From Rhodanobacter panaciterrae (GTDB lineage: Bacteria; Pseudomonadota; Gammaproteobacteria; Xanthomonadales; Rhodanobacteraceae): a stretch of DNA of 64,000 nucleotides. The notes under the pieces were generated by a model that did not search any database, was not told the DNA's origin, and saw nothing but the letters and a program-made list of their open reading frames with translations. The first letter of the stretch is position 1. Each line of letters begins with the position of its first letter. The stretch is taken from the NCBI RefSeq assembly GCF_014651895.1, contig NZ_BMXT01000002.1:558001-622000 (forward strand). Reading direction: 5' to 3'. This document shows positions 48,581 to 59,599 of the stretch, in pieces. A program made the position numbers and the translations under genes.

Positions 48581-49399
48581 ATGATGCGTCATGCACTGCG
48601 GCCCGTTCTCGCGGCCGTCATTCTTTTCATCGCCGCGCAGACGGTGTTCGCGCAGACGCCAAGAACCGTGCTGCTGCAGGGCCTGACCTGGACGGAGCTG
48701 CGTGATCAGATCCAGGCGGGCAAGACCACCATCATCATCCCGATCGGCGGAACCGAGCAGAGTGGTCCAGGTATTGCGGTAGGCAAACACAACGTGCGCG
48801 CGCAATGGCTGTCACAGAAGATTGCGGAAGAACTCGGCAATGCTCTCGTCGCGCCGGTGATTGCGTATGTACCCGAAGGCAGCTACGCGCCGCCGACATC
48901 GCATATGCGCTTTCCCGGCACCATCACCATCCCGGACGACGTGTTCGAGAAAACGCTGGAATCCGCGGCGAACAGTTTTGCGGTGCATGGTTTCCGGAAC
49001 ATCGTGTTCCTGGGCGACCACGGCGGCTATCAGAAGAACATCCAACGGGTAGTCGCCCACCTCAACAAGAGCTGGGCCGGCACGGCGGCCCGTGCCTTCG
49101 TGCCGCCGGAATACTACGCGACCAGCTCGGACGGTTACGCGCAGATCCTGCGCCAGCATGGCTTTCGCGATGACGAGATCGGCACCCATGCGGGACTCGC
49201 CGATACTTCCCTGCAGCTTGCCGTCGCACCGCAGATGGTCCGGCTGGATCGGTTGCATAGCGGCGCGAAACTTGGCCCGGCGGACGGCGTCTACGGCGGC
49301 GACCCGCGTCGTTCCAGCGCAGAACTCGGTCGGCTAGGTATCGACGCGATCGTGTCGCGAACCGTCGATGCGCTCAGGAAGGACACGGCTGGGCGATAA
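48581..49399 (+). CDS. Secreted creatininase-family amidohydrolase
   Basis: A 272-residue exported member of the creatininase/MftE family. Residues 1-25 are a signal peptide (VLAAVILFIAAQTVFAQ). The family metal sites appear as IPIGGTEQSGPGIAVGKHN (Glu and His region) and FLGDHGGYQ. The usual EQHG becomes EQSG, so one metal ligand differs. Hydrolase activity on a small amide is plausible. The gene stands 45 bases before a secreted beta-propeller and probably shares its transcript. Confidence 0.78.
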   Translation: MMRHALRPVLAAVILFIAAQTVFAQTPRTVLLQGLTWTELRDQIQAGKTTIIIPIGGTEQSGPGIAVGKHNVRAQWLSQKIAEELGNALVAPVIAYVPEGSYAPPTSHMRFPGTITIPDDVFEKTLESAANSFAVHGFRNIVFLGDHGGYQKNIQRVVAHLNKSWAGTAARAFVPPEYYATSSDGYAQILRQHGFRDDEIGTHAGLADTSLQLAVAPQMVRLDRLHSGAKLGPADGVYGGDPRRSSAELGRLGIDAIVSRTVDALRKDTAGR

Positions 49400-49444
49400 T
49401 GTTCCGGCTGGCATCTTCTCCCATCCCCTGATGATGAAATCACC

Positions 49445-50617
49445 ATGACTCCACGCTCCCCTCGTTTTTTCCGGATCGCCGCGTGTATTGGCGTCGCCCT
49501 GGCAGCTGCCTGCGCCGCCTCCATCGCCGCAGCCGCGCAACCGGTCACTACCGTCGCCGGCATGCCGCGGGTCGTGGACGCCAGCAACATGTACAGCGAG
49601 GCTGGCGTCAATCACTTCAGTCCGGCGGTGGATGGCGCGTTGCCGCGGATCTATGTGCCGAACCTGCGCTCGAAGACGGTGTCCGTGATCGATCCGGCCA
49701 CGTTCAAGGTGGTCGACACATTCGCTGTTGGCCAGAGTCCGCAGCACGTGGTTCCTTCATGGGATCTGCAGACGCTGTGGGTGACCAACAATGCCGAAGG
49801 TAAAAACGACGGCAGCCTCACCCCGATCAATACGAAGACGGGCAAGCCGGGCACGGCGATCCCGGTCGACGATCCCTACAACATGTACTTCACCCCGGAC
49901 GGCAAGGAAGCGATCGTGGTGGCGGAAGCACACGCGCGGCTGGATTTCCGCGATGCGCACACGATGGCGCTGCACAACAGCCTGCAGGTGCCGGAGTGCA
50001 AGGGCATCAACCACGCCGATTTCTCGATCGACGGCCGCTACGCGATCTTCACCTGCGAATTTGGCGGCAAGCTGGCCAAGATCGACATGGTCAAGCGCAA
50101 GGTGGTCGGCTATCTGCTGCTCGACAAGAAGGGCATGCCGCAGGACATCCGCGTTTCGCCGGATGGCAAGGTGTTCTTCGTCGCCGACATGATGGCGAAT
50201 GGTGTGTACCTGATCGATGGCGACAGCTTCACCCGGATCGGTTTCATTCCGACAGGTGTCGGCACGCACGGGATGTATCCAAGCCGGGACGGCACGAAAC
50301 TGTATGTCGCCAATCGCGGCACCAACCGTATCCACGGCAAGCGTCATGGCAAGGGCAGCGTGTCGGTGATCGATTTCGCCACGCGCAAGGTCGTCGCGAA
50401 CTGGCCGATTCCACACGGTGGCAGCCCGGACATGGGCAATGTCAGCGCCGATGGCAAGCTGCTGTGGCTATCGGGTCGCTTCGACGACGTCGTCTATGCC
50501 TTCGACACCACCACCGGCGCGGTCAGGTCCATCAAGGTTGGCGCGGAGCCGCACGGGCTGGCGGTCTGGCCGCAGCCCGGGCGTTATTCGCTGGGCCATA
50601 CCGGAATCATGCGTTGA
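49445..50617 (+). CDS. Secreted YVTN/40-residue beta-propeller protein
   Basis: A 390-residue exported protein with a signal peptide (IAACIGVALAAACAASIAAA). Seven or so short repeats of the form IYVPNLRSKTVSVIDPATFKV and KLYVANRGTNRI make a YVTN beta-propeller. Similar proteins occur next to periplasmic alcohol oxidation and creatininase-like genes. No binding partner can be identified here. Confidence 0.82.
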   Translation: MTPRSPRFFRIAACIGVALAAACAASIAAAAQPVTTVAGMPRVVDASNMYSEAGVNHFSPAVDGALPRIYVPNLRSKTVSVIDPATFKVVDTFAVGQSPQHVVPSWDLQTLWVTNNAEGKNDGSLTPINTKTGKPGTAIPVDDPYNMYFTPDGKEAIVVAEAHARLDFRDAHTMALHNSLQVPECKGINHADFSIDGRYAIFTCEFGGKLAKIDMVKRKVVGYLLLDKKGMPQDIRVSPDGKVFFVADMMANGVYLIDGDSFTRIGFIPTGVGTHGMYPSRDGTKLYVANRGTNRIHGKRHGKGSVSVIDFATRKVVANWPIPHGGSPDMGNVSADGKLLWLSGRFDDVVYAFDTTTGAVRSIKVGAEPHGLAVWPQPGRYSLGHTGIMR

Positions 50618-50664
50618 CGACCGGCCCGCACGCCGCATAACACGCATTCGCTGCACGAGGTCGC

Positions 50665-51345
50665 ATGGGCATCGATCCACTCAGCGATGCGAAGATCCTC
50701 GATGCGTGGCAGCGAAATGCCGCGCCGTGGACCGCCGCCGTGCGCGGACAGCAGATCGAGAGTCGGCGGCTGGTCACCGATCGGGCGATCATCGAGGCCA
50801 CGCTGAGTCGTTCGCCACGTTCGGTACTCGACCTCGGCTGCGGCGAAGGCTGGTTCGCCCGCGCGCTGACCGTCCGCGGCATCGAGGTGATCGGGATCGA
50901 TGCGATTCCCGCGCTGATCGAACAGGCGCGGCAGTCTGGCGGCGACTTTCGTGTGATGTCGTACGAAGACATCGCTTCCGGCAAGCTCAACGCGTCCGTC
51001 GATGCCGTCGTGTGCAATTTCGCGCTACTCGGCAATGAGTCTGTTGCAGGCCTGTTCGGTGCTGTTCGCTCCCTGCTCAACCCGCACGGAAGCTTGCTGG
51101 TGCAGACGCTGCATCCACTCGTCGCGTGTGGCGATAAGCCTTACCTGGACGGCTGGCGCGAAGGCTCGTGGGCGGGATTCAACGCCGACTTCCGTGATCC
51201 AGCCCCATGGTATTTCCGGACGCTGGAAAGCTGGACCAGGCTCTTTGCAGAACACGGATTTCAGCTGCTGGAGTTGCGCGAGCCGTTGCATCCGCAGACT
51301 CGCCAGCCCGCGTCGGTGATCTTCATCGCACAGGCGATGGATTGA
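50665..51345 (+). CDS. Class I SAM-dependent methyltransferase
   Basis: A 226-residue methyltransferase of the UbiG/Trm-like group. SAM motif I is VLDLGCGEGWFARAL (residues about 53-67), and motif II VIGIDAIPALIEQAR. The acceptor is not known. GAGG precedes the ATG. It lies 80 bases upstream of the threonine leader and is probably unrelated to it. Confidence 0.85.
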   Translation: MGIDPLSDAKILDAWQRNAAPWTAAVRGQQIESRRLVTDRAIIEATLSRSPRSVLDLGCGEGWFARALTVRGIEVIGIDAIPALIEQARQSGGDFRVMSYEDIASGKLNASVDAVVCNFALLGNESVAGLFGAVRSLLNPHGSLLVQTLHPLVACGDKPYLDGWREGSWAGFNADFRDPAPWYFRTLESWTRLFAEHGFQLLELREPLHPQTRQPASVIFIAQAMD

Positions 51346-51388
51346 CCGGCGCCGCCACAGATATAACCAAAAGTTGCAAATGAATCTG

Positions 51389-51418
51389 TTGACCGCAGTG
51401 CAACATTGCGCCTAAGGT
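51389..51418 (+). promoter_or_regulatory. Promoter of the threonine operon (leaderless type)
   Basis: TTGACC (51389-51394), an 18-base spacer and TAAGGT (51413-51418). Only seven bases separate the -10 from the leader ATG at 51426, placing the likely transcription start at the ATG itself. AAGG inside the -10 could act as a Shine-Dalgarno only if transcription began further upstream. Confidence 0.6.
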
Positions 51419-51425
51419 CAACCCC

Positions 51426-51578
51426 ATGTCGCCACTTTCCACACCAGCACGCAAGCACTTCGCCTCGGCTTTCGCCGAGCGTGCGCCAGTGCCGGCAGGC
51501 GTCAACGTCCGTTCCATCGCCACCACGATTACGACTACCACCACGACTCGGTCGGGGTGGGTGTCCGTGCGCGGCTAG
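51426..51578 (+). CDS. thrL: Threonine operon leader peptide
   Basis: A 50-codon ORF just upstream of the homoserine dehydrogenase gene. Its C-terminal part encodes ATTITTTTTTRSG: eight Thr and one Ile in nine codons, as in E. coli thrL (ISTTITTTITITT). The run uses ACG, ACT and ATT along with ACC, which slows a ribosome when charged tRNA-Thr or tRNA-Ile is scarce. Shorter versions from the GTG at codon 22 are possible. The N-terminal 30 residues are not repetitive. It signals attenuation control of threonine synthesis. Confidence 0.88.
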   Translation: MSPLSTPARKHFASAFAERAPVPAGVNVRSIATTITTTTTTRSGWVSVRG

Positions 51579-51594
51579 GTTCTTCACTACGCAA

Positions 51595-51621
51595 CGGCCC
51601 CGCCCTCGATGAGGCGGGCCG
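51595..51621 (+). terminator. Candidate attenuator hairpin of the threonine operon
   Basis: A GC-rich hairpin (CGGCCCCGCC with GGCGGGCCG, one bulged C) 17 bases after the leader stop. There is no T tract after it, so it may act by Rho or translational attenuation. The G-rich end of thrL could compete for the CCCCGCCC arm. Confidence 0.5.
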
Positions 51622-51680
51622 GCGTACTCCCAGACACAAGCCGATCCGCCAGCGAGCACGGGCCTCACCAGGAGGTCATC

Positions 51681-52835
51681 GTGAACGTCTGTGCATCCGA
51701 ACTTGCCGAACACCCGCAGCAATTCCTGCATCCATTGCCGGTGTCGGTAAAGACGACTCGCCGGCGCGTACTGGCAGTCGGCGTGATCGGCCCCGGCCGG
51801 GTCGGCAGCGCCCTGCTGGAACAGTTGCGGGCCGCACAACCGCGGTTGGTTCGCGACAACGGACTGGAACTGCGGCTGTGCGGCGTCGTGGCCAGCAAGC
51901 GCATGTGGCTGGACTGCGACGACGCCGAACTCAACGATCGCCACGACGGCGCGCAGATCTGGCGGCCGAATGATCTGGACGCATTTGCCGAACACGTGCG
52001 CGGCAATGACGGTCGGCACGCCTTGCTGATCGACTGCAGCGCGAACGACGATGTGGCCGCGCACTATCCGCGCTGGCTGGCAGCCGGCATCCATGTGGTG
52101 ACGCCGAACAAACTGGCCGGCAGCGGACCGTTGCCGCGCTGGCAGGCGATCCGCGCGGCCTGCGCCAGCGGCGCGCGCTTCCGTTACGAGGCCACCGTGT
52201 GCGCCGGCCTGCCAGTGGTGCAGACACTGCGCGACCTGCTCGATACCGGCGACGAGCTGCTCGCGGTGGAAGGCATGTTCTCCGGCACGTTGGCCTGGCT
52301 GTGCAATCGCCATGACGGCCAGCAGCCGTTCTCGGCGCTGGTGCTCGAGGCACACGCGCTGGGCTATACCGAGCCCGATCCGCGCGACGATCTGTCCGGC
52401 CTCGACGTGGCGCGCAAGCTGGTGATCCTGGCGCGCGAGGCGGGCTGGCCACTGTCGCTGGAAGACGTCGTGGTGGAGAGTCTGGTGCCATCCTCGCTGG
52501 CAGCCTTGCCACTCGAAGCCTGCATGCAGCGATTGCACGAGTTAGATGCGCTGATGTCCGCTCGACTGGCCGAGGCGCAGGCGCTCGGTGGCGTGCTGCG
52601 TTACGTCGCCAGTCTGGACCGCCACGGTCGCGCCCGCGTCAAACTGGTCGTGCTGCCGGCGAAGCATCCATTCGCGCACACCCAACTAACCGACAACATC
52701 GTGCAGTTCACAACCCGCCGCTACTGCGATAATCCGTTGTCGGTGCAAGGCCCCGGCGCCGGTCCCGAAGTGACCGCCGCCGGTGTGTTCACCGATCTGC
52801 TGCGTATCGCCGAGTCGCTGGAGGCACGCGCATGA
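51681..52835 (+). CDS. hom: Homoserine dehydrogenase (ThrA C-terminal type, no aspartokinase)
   Basis: A 384-residue NAD(P)-dependent enzyme converting aspartate semialdehyde to homoserine. It aligns to the C-terminal half of ThrA/Met[16 protein letters not shown] cofactor motif, [30 protein letters not shown] (catalytic Asp/Lys) and [13 protein letters not shown] at the end. The N-terminal aspartokinase and ACT domains are missing. The GTG start follows AGGAGG by five bases. Four-base overlap (ATGA) with thrB. Aspartokinase must be encoded elsewhere. Confidence 0.93.
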   Translation: MNVCASELAEHPQQFLHPLPVSVKTTRRRVLAVGVIGPGRVGSALLEQLRAAQPRLVRDNGLELRLCGVVASKRMWLDCDDAELNDRHDGAQIWRPNDLDAFAEHVRGNDGRHALLIDCSANDDVAAHYPRWLAAGIHVVTPNKLAGSGPLPRWQAIRAACASGARFRYEATVCAGLPVVQTLRDLLDTGDELLAVEGMFSGTLAWLCNRHDGQQPFSALVLEAHALGYTEPDPRDDLSGLDVARKLVILAREAGWPLSLEDVVVESLVPSSLAALPLEACMQRLHELDALMSARLAEAQALGGVLRYVASLDRHGRARVKLVVLPAKHPFAHTQLTDNIVQFTTRRYCDNPLSVQGPGAGPEVTAAGVFTDLLRIAESLEARA

Positions 52836-53827
52836 ACTCTTCCTTGCTGCTGGAACCTGCCATGGCTTCGCCGCGTCGCCCCCAACTTCCGCAGGTCGCC
52901 TGCGCCTTCGCACCCGCCAGTGTCGGCAATGTGGGCGTGGGTTTCGACCTGCTCGGCCACAGCGTGGCCGGTGCCGGCGATCGCGCCGAAGTGCGCCGCA
53001 TCGACGAGCCGGTGGTGCGCATTGCTGCAATCCGCGGCTGCGTCACCGAACTGCCCATTGATCCACGTCAGAACACTGCCGGCATGGCGCTGCTGTCGCT
53101 GCGCAAGGCGCTCGGCCTGCAGCACGGATTCGAACTGGCGCTGCACAAAGGCATTGCGCTGGGTTCGGGCATGGGTGGCTCGGCGGCATCGTGCGTGGCG
53201 GCGCTGGTCGCCGCGAATGCGTTGCTGGCGCAGCCGTTGCCGCGTGAATCGCTGTACGGCTTTGCACTGGATGGCGAGGCGGTGGCCAGCGGCAGCCGGC
53301 ATGGCGACAATCTCGGCTCGATGCTACTCGGCGGCTTGGTGCTGGCCACCCACGAGCATCTGTTGCGCATCGAGGTGCCGGCCACGTGGCACTGCGCGCT
53401 GGTGCATCCGCATGTGGTGCTGGAGACGCGCAAGGCACGTGCCGCGCTGGCCGGCCATTACGAACTCGGCGAGTTCGTCGCGCAAAGCACCAACCTTGCG
53501 CTGGTGCTGGCCGGCTGCTACCGCGGTGATGCAGCGCTGGTTCGCGAAGGACTGAAGGACGTGCTGGTGGAACCGCGCCGCGCGCCGTTGATCCCGAACT
53601 TCGCGCGGGTGAAGCAGGCTGCGCTGGATCATCACGCACTGGGTTCCAGCATCTCCGGCGCAGGCCCCAGCGTGTTCGGCTGGTACGACAATCGCGCCGA
53701 TGCCGAAGCCGCGTCCGTCGCGATGCAGGCCGCCTTTGCCGAGGCCGGACTGGACAGCGATGCGTGGGTGTCACCGATCGATGGGCCAGCCGCCGTATTG
53801 ATTCCCTCGCTTGAGGCCGAGGCATGA
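52832..53827 (+). CDS. thrB: Homoserine kinase
   Basis: A 331-residue GHMP kinase that phosphorylates homoserine. The ATP loop is [18 protein letters not shown] (about residues 108-125), preceded by [16 protein letters not shown]. The late GHMP motif is [13 protein letters not shown]. It overlaps hom and thrC by four bases each (ATGA), so the three genes are translationally coupled. An in-frame Met at codon 11 is an alternative start, but the ATGA overlap favours this one. Confidence 0.95.
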   Translation: MNSSLLLEPAMASPRRPQLPQVACAFAPASVGNVGVGFDLLGHSVAGAGDRAEVRRIDEPVVRIAAIRGCVTELPIDPRQNTAGMALLSLRKALGLQHGFELALHKGIALGSGMGGSAASCVAALVAANALLAQPLPRESLYGFALDGEAVASGSRHGDNLGSMLLGGLVLATHEHLLRIEVPATWHCALVHPHVVLETRKARAALAGHYELGEFVAQSTNLALVLAGCYRGDAALVREGLKDVLVEPRRAPLIPNFARVKQAALDHHALGSSISGAGPSVFGWYDNRADAEAASVAMQAAFAEAGLDSDAWVSPIDGPAAVLIPSLEAEA

Positions 53828-55146
53828 GTGTCGTCGAGCCATTGCGCTACCACAGTACGCGCAGCGCCGAACCGACTGTGCCGATCAGCCAGGCCATTGC
53901 CGCCGGACTCGCGCCGGACGGCGGGCTGTATGTGCCCGAGGCATTGCCATCGATCGATCCGGCCGCATTCGGTCCGCATGGCTCGCTCGCCGACACCGCC
54001 ACCACCTTGCTGGCACCGTTCTTCGCGGGCGATCCGCTGGCCGACGAACTGCCCGCGATCTGCGCCGAGGCGTTCACGTTCGACGCGCCGCTGCGCGCAC
54101 TTCCGGCACATCCAGGCACACTGATGCTGGAGCTCTTCCACGGCCCCACCTCGGCGTTCAAGGATTTCGGCGCACGTTTCCTCGCCGCCTGCCTGCGCCG
54201 CCTGCCGCGCGCCGATGCACGGTCGTTGACGATCCTGGTTGCCACCTCGGGCGACACGGGCGCAGCAGTCGCCGCGGCGTTCCATCGCCAGCCGAACGTG
54301 CGCGTAGTGATCCTGTATCCCGATGGACTGGTGTCGCCGCGTCAGGCGCATCAACTCGGCTGCTTCGGCGACAACGTCAGCGCGCTTCGCGTAGCCGGCC
54401 GCTTCGACGATTGCCAGCGCATGGTCAAGGCAGCACTCAACGATGCGTCGCTGCAGGCGCAGTTGCCGCTCTCTTCGGCCAACAGCATCAGCCTCGGCCG
54501 CTTGCTGCCGCAGATGAGCTACTACGCGCATGCCGCATTGGGCTGGTGGCGCGAGCACGGCACGCCGCTGAACTTCATCGTGCCCACCGGCAATCTGGGC
54601 AACGCACTGGCCTGCCTGTGGGTGCGCGAGCTGGGCCTGCCGATCGGCAGTGTGCGACTGGCGTGCAACGCCAACACCACCCTTCCCGACTATTTCGCCG
54701 GCGCCGATTACGCGCCGCGTGAAGCAGTCGCCACGCTGGCGAATGCGATGGACGTGGGCGCACCGAGCAACTTCGAACGTCTGCGCTGGACCTACCCCGA
54801 CGAGAGTCGATTGCGCGGCTTGCTAATGGCGGCCAGCGTCGACGATGCCGCGATCTGCCAGACCATTGCTCATCATGCGCGTGAACATGGTGAGGTGTTC
54901 TGCCCGCACACCGCCACCGCGATGCACTTGCTCGACCGGCTACGCGCGGATGGCGACGACGCGCCATGGGCGGTGGTCGCCACCGCGCATCCGGCCAAGT
55001 TCGAGAGCGTCGTCGAGCCGCTGATCGGCCAACCGCTTGCGGTGCCCGCGGCTCTCGCTGCGATGCTGACGCGTCCGGCCTCGACCGAGCAGCTGGCCGC
55101 CGATGACGGCGCGCTACGGCAATGGCTGCTGCAAACACGGTTCTGA
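53824..55146 (+). CDS. thrC: Threonine synthase
   Basis: A 440-residue PLP enzyme that converts O-phosphohomoserine to threonine. The PLP lysine is K113 in [13 protein letters not shown]. The phosphate-binding loop is [29 protein letters not shown] and the C-terminal [14 protein letters not shown] match E. coli-type ThrC (short form without the SAM-binding domain). Last gene of the threonine operon. Confidence 0.96.
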   Translation: MSVVEPLRYHSTRSAEPTVPISQAIAAGLAPDGGLYVPEALPSIDPAAFGPHGSLADTATTLLAPFFAGDPLADELPAICAEAFTFDAPLRALPAHPGTLMLELFHGPTSAFKDFGARFLAACLRRLPRADARSLTILVATSGDTGAAVAAAFHRQPNVRVVILYPDGLVSPRQAHQLGCFGDNVSALRVAGRFDDCQRMVKAALNDASLQAQLPLSSANSISLGRLLPQMSYYAHAALGWWREHGTPLNFIVPTGNLGNALACLWVRELGLPIGSVRLACNANTTLPDYFAGADYAPREAVATLANAMDVGAPSNFERLRWTYPDESRLRGLLMAASVDDAAICQTIAHHAREHGEVFCPHTATAMHLLDRLRADGDDAPWAVVATAHPAKFESVVEPLIGQPLAVPAALAAMLTRPASTEQLAADDGALRQWLLQTRF

Positions 55147-55160
55147 TCGATCCGAAACAC

Positions 55161-55190
55161 GCTGCAACCGGCTCTGCAGCTGTATTTTTT
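55161..55190 (+). terminator. Candidate terminator of the threonine operon
   Basis: GCTGC and GCAGC (5 bp) with a 10-base loop, followed by TGTATTTTTT. The sequence can also pair GCAACCGG with CCGGTTGC downstream (55164-55198), a mutually exclusive structure. Confidence 0.5.
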
Positions 55191-55257
55191 CCGGTTGCCC
55201 GACTATCGCAGACCGCAGCATATGCGCGCGCGTATGGAAGGCAAAGCATGACCTCCG

Positions 55258-55291
55258 TTTGCATATGGACGGATAGCCGTCCATATGCGAA
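55258..55291. repeat. Perfect palindromic hairpin upstream of the leu promoter
   Basis: GCATATGGACGG-ATAG-CCGTCCATATGC, a 12-bp stem extendable to 15 with one G-T pair. An 18-bp near-palindrome CATATGCGCGCGCGTATG lies at 55219-55236. Both carry CATATG-like half-sites and lie 40-100 bp upstream of the leu -35, so a regulator site is plausible. Confidence 0.6.
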
Positions 55292-55306
55292 TCGTGGCCA
55301 TAGAAC

Positions 55307-55357
55307 TTCTTTTCATAAAGAAAACGGTTGACAGCCTGCAAAGGCATGGTTTACGTT
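55307..55357 (+). promoter_or_regulatory. Promoter of the branched-chain operon with AT-rich UP-like region
   Basis: TTCTTT-TCAT-AAAGAA dyad and A/T tract (55307-55325), TTGACA (55328-55333), an 18-base spacer and TACGTT (55352-55357). Seven bases then lead to the leader ATG at 55365, the same geometry as the threonine promoter. Confidence 0.65.
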
Positions 55358-55364
55358 CGATCAC

Positions 55365-55502
55365 ATGTCGCAGCGCAACAGCCACCGCCGCATCGCCGAA
55401 AACAATCGTCTCGTGACGATTGCCGGCCTGCTGCAGGTTCGCGGCACGCTCCTTCTTGCCCTCGTACTCGTACTCCTTATTACCAACGGAGGTGCGGGCT
55501 GA
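55365..55502 (+). CDS. leuL: Branched-chain operon leader peptide
   Basis: A 45-codon ORF ending TLLLALVLVLLITNGGAG. The control stretch has seven Leu, two Val and one Ile in eleven codons and uses CTC, CTT, GTA and ATT, while coding genes here favour CTG, GTG and ATC. It is a classic attenuator peptide sensing all three branched-chain amino acids. No Shine-Dalgarno precedes the ATG. A terminator hairpin follows 46 bases after the stop. Confidence 0.88.
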   Translation: MSQRNSHRRIAENNRLVTIAGLLQVRGTLLLALVLVLLITNGGAG

Positions 55503-55548
55503 GGGCATGTGTCCAGGTAACTAAGCAATAACCTGAAGACTCCCAAAG

Positions 55549-55580
55549 AACCCCGCACCGGCAACGGCGCGGGGTTTTTT
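55549..55580 (+). terminator. Attenuator terminator of the branched-chain operon
   Basis: AACCCCGC-A-CCG-GCAA-CGG-C-GCGGGGTT followed by TTTT (six T in all, 55575-55580). A textbook Rho-independent terminator. CAGGT (55514-55518) and ACCTG (55531-55535) form a smaller hairpin between the leader stop and the terminator. Confidence 0.88.
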
Positions 55581-55612
55581 GTTGCCCTCGGCTCGCATCA
55601 GCGGAGCCAGCG

Positions 55613-57208
<1,596 letters not shown>

Positions 57209-57223
57209 TCGCGAGGAGCCTTC

Positions 57224-58168
57224 ATGAGCAACACGCCCTTCCTCTGGCACAACGGTCGCATCAAGCCCTGGGCCGATGCCTCCGTCCATGTCAGCACGCA
57301 CGCCCTGCACTACGGCTCCTCGGTGTTCGAAGGCGAGCGCGTCTACGCCACGCCGCAAGGCCCCGCCTATTTTCGGCTGGCCGAGCACACGCGCCGGCTG
57401 TTCGAATCGGCGGCGATCTACGAGATCGAGATCGGCTACAGCGAGGACGAGATCAACGCCGCCTGCATCGAGCTGATCCGCGCCAACGCGATGCGCTCGG
57501 CCTATGTGCGGCCGATCGTGTTCCGTGGTGCCGGTGGCCTTGGCGTGCTGCCGAAGGATGGCGCGCCAGTCGAAGTGGCGATCATGGCGCTGGACTGGGG
57601 CGCGTATCTGGGCGATGCAGTGGAAAAAGGCGCGGACGTCTGCGTGTCCTCGTGGCATCGCCCCGCACCGAACACCTTGCCGAGCTGGGCCAAGGCCGGC
57701 GGCAACTACCTCAACAGCCAGCTGATCGGACTGGAAGCACGCCGCGGCGGTTACGACGAAGGCATCGCGCTGGGCCACAACGGCCTGCTCAGCGAAGGCG
57801 CCGGTGAAAATCTTTTCCTGGTCAAGCGCGGCAAGCTGCTCACCCCGCCGTCGAGCGCCGGCATCCTCGCCGGCATCACCCGCGACAGCGTGCTCACCCT
57901 GGCTGCCGATCTCGGCATCACGGTGGAAGAGCGCGACCTGCCGCGCGAGGCGCTGTACACCGCCGACGAGGTGTTCATGACCGGCACCGCCGCCGAGATC
58001 ACGCCGGTGCGTTCGGTCGATCACAAGGTTGTCGGTGCCGGTGTGCCCGGCCCGATCACCAGGCAACTGCAGCAGGCGTTCTTCGGCCTGTTCGATGGCC
58101 GTACCGAAGATCGCTGGAACTGGTTAACGCCAGTCCACGCCAACGTCACTGCACAGGAGGCTGCATGA
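57224..58168 (+). CDS. ilvE: Branched-chain amino acid aminotransferase
   Basis: A 314-residue class IV PLP aminotransferase that makes leucine, isoleucine and valine from the keto acids. PLP lysine is K157 in [29 protein letters not shown] and [16 protein letters not shown] are standard motifs. It is placed between leuA and leuC, with a 15-base gap and a four-base overlap with leuC. In E. coli it is separate from leu genes. Confidence 0.95.
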   Translation: MSNTPFLWHNGRIKPWADASVHVSTHALHYGSSVFEGERVYATPQGPAYFRLAEHTRRLFESAAIYEIEIGYSEDEINAACIELIRANAMRSAYVRPIVFRGAGGLGVLPKDGAPVEVAIMALDWGAYLGDAVEKGADVCVSSWHRPAPNTLPSWAKAGGNYLNSQLIGLEARRGGYDEGIALGHNGLLSEGAGENLFLVKRGKLLTPPSSAGILAGITRDSVLTLAADLGITVEERDLPREALYTADEVFMTGTAAEITPVRSVDHKVVGAGVPGPITRQLQQAFFGLFDGRTEDRWNWLTPVHANVTAQEAA

Positions 58169-59577
58169 GCGGCAAGACTTTATTTGAGAAAGTTTGGGAC
58201 ACGCATGTCGTCGTACCCGAGACCACCGACACGCCGGCGGTGCTCTACGTCGACCTGCATCTGGTGCATGAGGTGACTTCACCGCAGGCATTCAGCGAAC
58301 TGCGCGAACGCGGCCTGCCGCTGCGTCGCCCCGATCGCATGCTGGCCACGCTGGATCACTCCACCCCAACCTTGCCAACCAACGCGGACGGCGGCCGCCC
58401 GTATGCGAATGCCGAGGCGCAGGCGCAGGTAACCCAGCTGGAAACCAACTGTCGCGAGTTCGGCGTCGAACTGCACGGCTGGGACAGTGCCGACCGCGGC
58501 ATCGTGCACGTGATCGGCCCGGAGCTGGGTGCCACCCAGCCGGGCATGACGATCGTCTGCGGCGACAGCCACACCTCCACGCATGGCGCGTTCGGTGCGC
58601 TAGCGTTCGGCATCGGCACCACCGAGGTCGGCCACGTGATGGCGACGCAGTGCCTGCTGCAGCGCAAGCCGAAGACGATGGCGATTCATGTGGATGGCCA
58701 GTTGCCCGCCGGTATCAGTGCGAAGGACCTGATCCTGCACATCATTGGCACCATCGGCGTCGATGGTGGCACCGGCTACGTGCTCGAGTACCGCGGCGCG
58801 GCGATCGAGGCGCTGTCGATGGACGAGCGCATGACCGTCTGCAACATGTCGATCGAGGCGGGCGCACGCGCGGGCCTGATCGCGCCGGACGAGACCACGT
58901 TCGCCTGGCTGAAAGGTCGTCCGCGCACACCGCAGGGTGCCGCGTGGGATGTCGCCGTGGCGACGTGGCGCGCGCTGCGCAGCGACGACGGTGCCACCTA
59001 CGACCGCGAAGTGCGCATCGACGCCAGCGCGGTGAAGCCCACCGTCACCTACGGCACCCATCCGGGCATGGCGATCGCGATGGACGCACCGGTGCCGGCC
59101 GCGACCAATGCACAGGAACATCGCGCGCTCAACTACATGCAGAGCAAGCCCGGCCAGCCGATGCAGGGCACACCGGTCGACGTGGTCTTCGTCGGCAGCT
59201 GCACCAACTCGCGCCTGTCCGATCTGCGTGAGGCTGCCAACGTGATGCGCGGTCGTCGCGTCGCTAACGGCGTGCGCATGCTGGTGGTGCCGGGTTCCGA
59301 AGCGGTGCGCCGTGATGCCGAACGCGAAGGCCTGCATCAGGTGTTCACCGCCGCCGGCGCCGAGTGGCGCGTGCCGGGCTGCTCGATGTGCATCGCGATG
59401 AACGGCGACCTGGCCCAGCCGGGCCAGCTGGTAGTGAGCACCTCCAACCGCAACTTCGAAGGCCGCCAGGGCAAGGGGGCACGCACCGTGCTGGCAAGCC
59501 CAGCCACCGCCGCGGCCTCTGCGCTGGCCGGCTGTATTGCAGATCCGCGCGAGTACCTGGTGGAGGTAGCGGCATGA
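58165..59577 (+). CDS. leuC: 3-isopropylmalate dehydratase large subunit
   Basis: A 470-residue aconitase-family [4Fe-4S] protein. Cluster cysteines lie in [13 protein letters not shown] and [33 protein letters not shown] is the substrate signature. Works with LeuD to isomerise isopropylmalate. ATGA overlap with ilvE. A palindromic repeat separates it from leuD. Confidence 0.97.
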   Translation: MSGKTLFEKVWDTHVVVPETTDTPAVLYVDLHLVHEVTSPQAFSELRERGLPLRRPDRMLATLDHSTPTLPTNADGGRPYANAEAQAQVTQLETNCREFGVELHGWDSADRGIVHVIGPELGATQPGMTIVCGDSHTSTHGAFGALAFGIGTTEVGHVMATQCLLQRKPKTMAIHVDGQLPAGISAKDLILHIIGTIGVDGGTGYVLEYRGAAIEALSMDERMTVCNMSIEAGARAGLIAPDETTFAWLKGRPRTPQGAAWDVAVATWRALRSDDGATYDREVRIDASAVKPTVTYGTHPGMAIAMDAPVPAATNAQEHRALNYMQSKPGQPMQGTPVDVVFVGSCTNSRLSDLREAANVMRGRRVANGVRMLVVPGSEAVRRDAEREGLHQVFTAAGAEWRVPGCSMCIAMNGDLAQPGQLVVSTSNRNFEGRQGKGARTVLASPATAAASALAGCIADPREYLVEVAA

Positions 59578-59599
59578 GCGCGATGCCTTCCGCTGTACT

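Noticed and set aside
51346-51680. Remnant of an aspartokinase domain upstream of homoserine dehydrogenase
   Set aside because: No aspartokinase motif in any frame. The region holds the thrL leader and its regulatory sequence.
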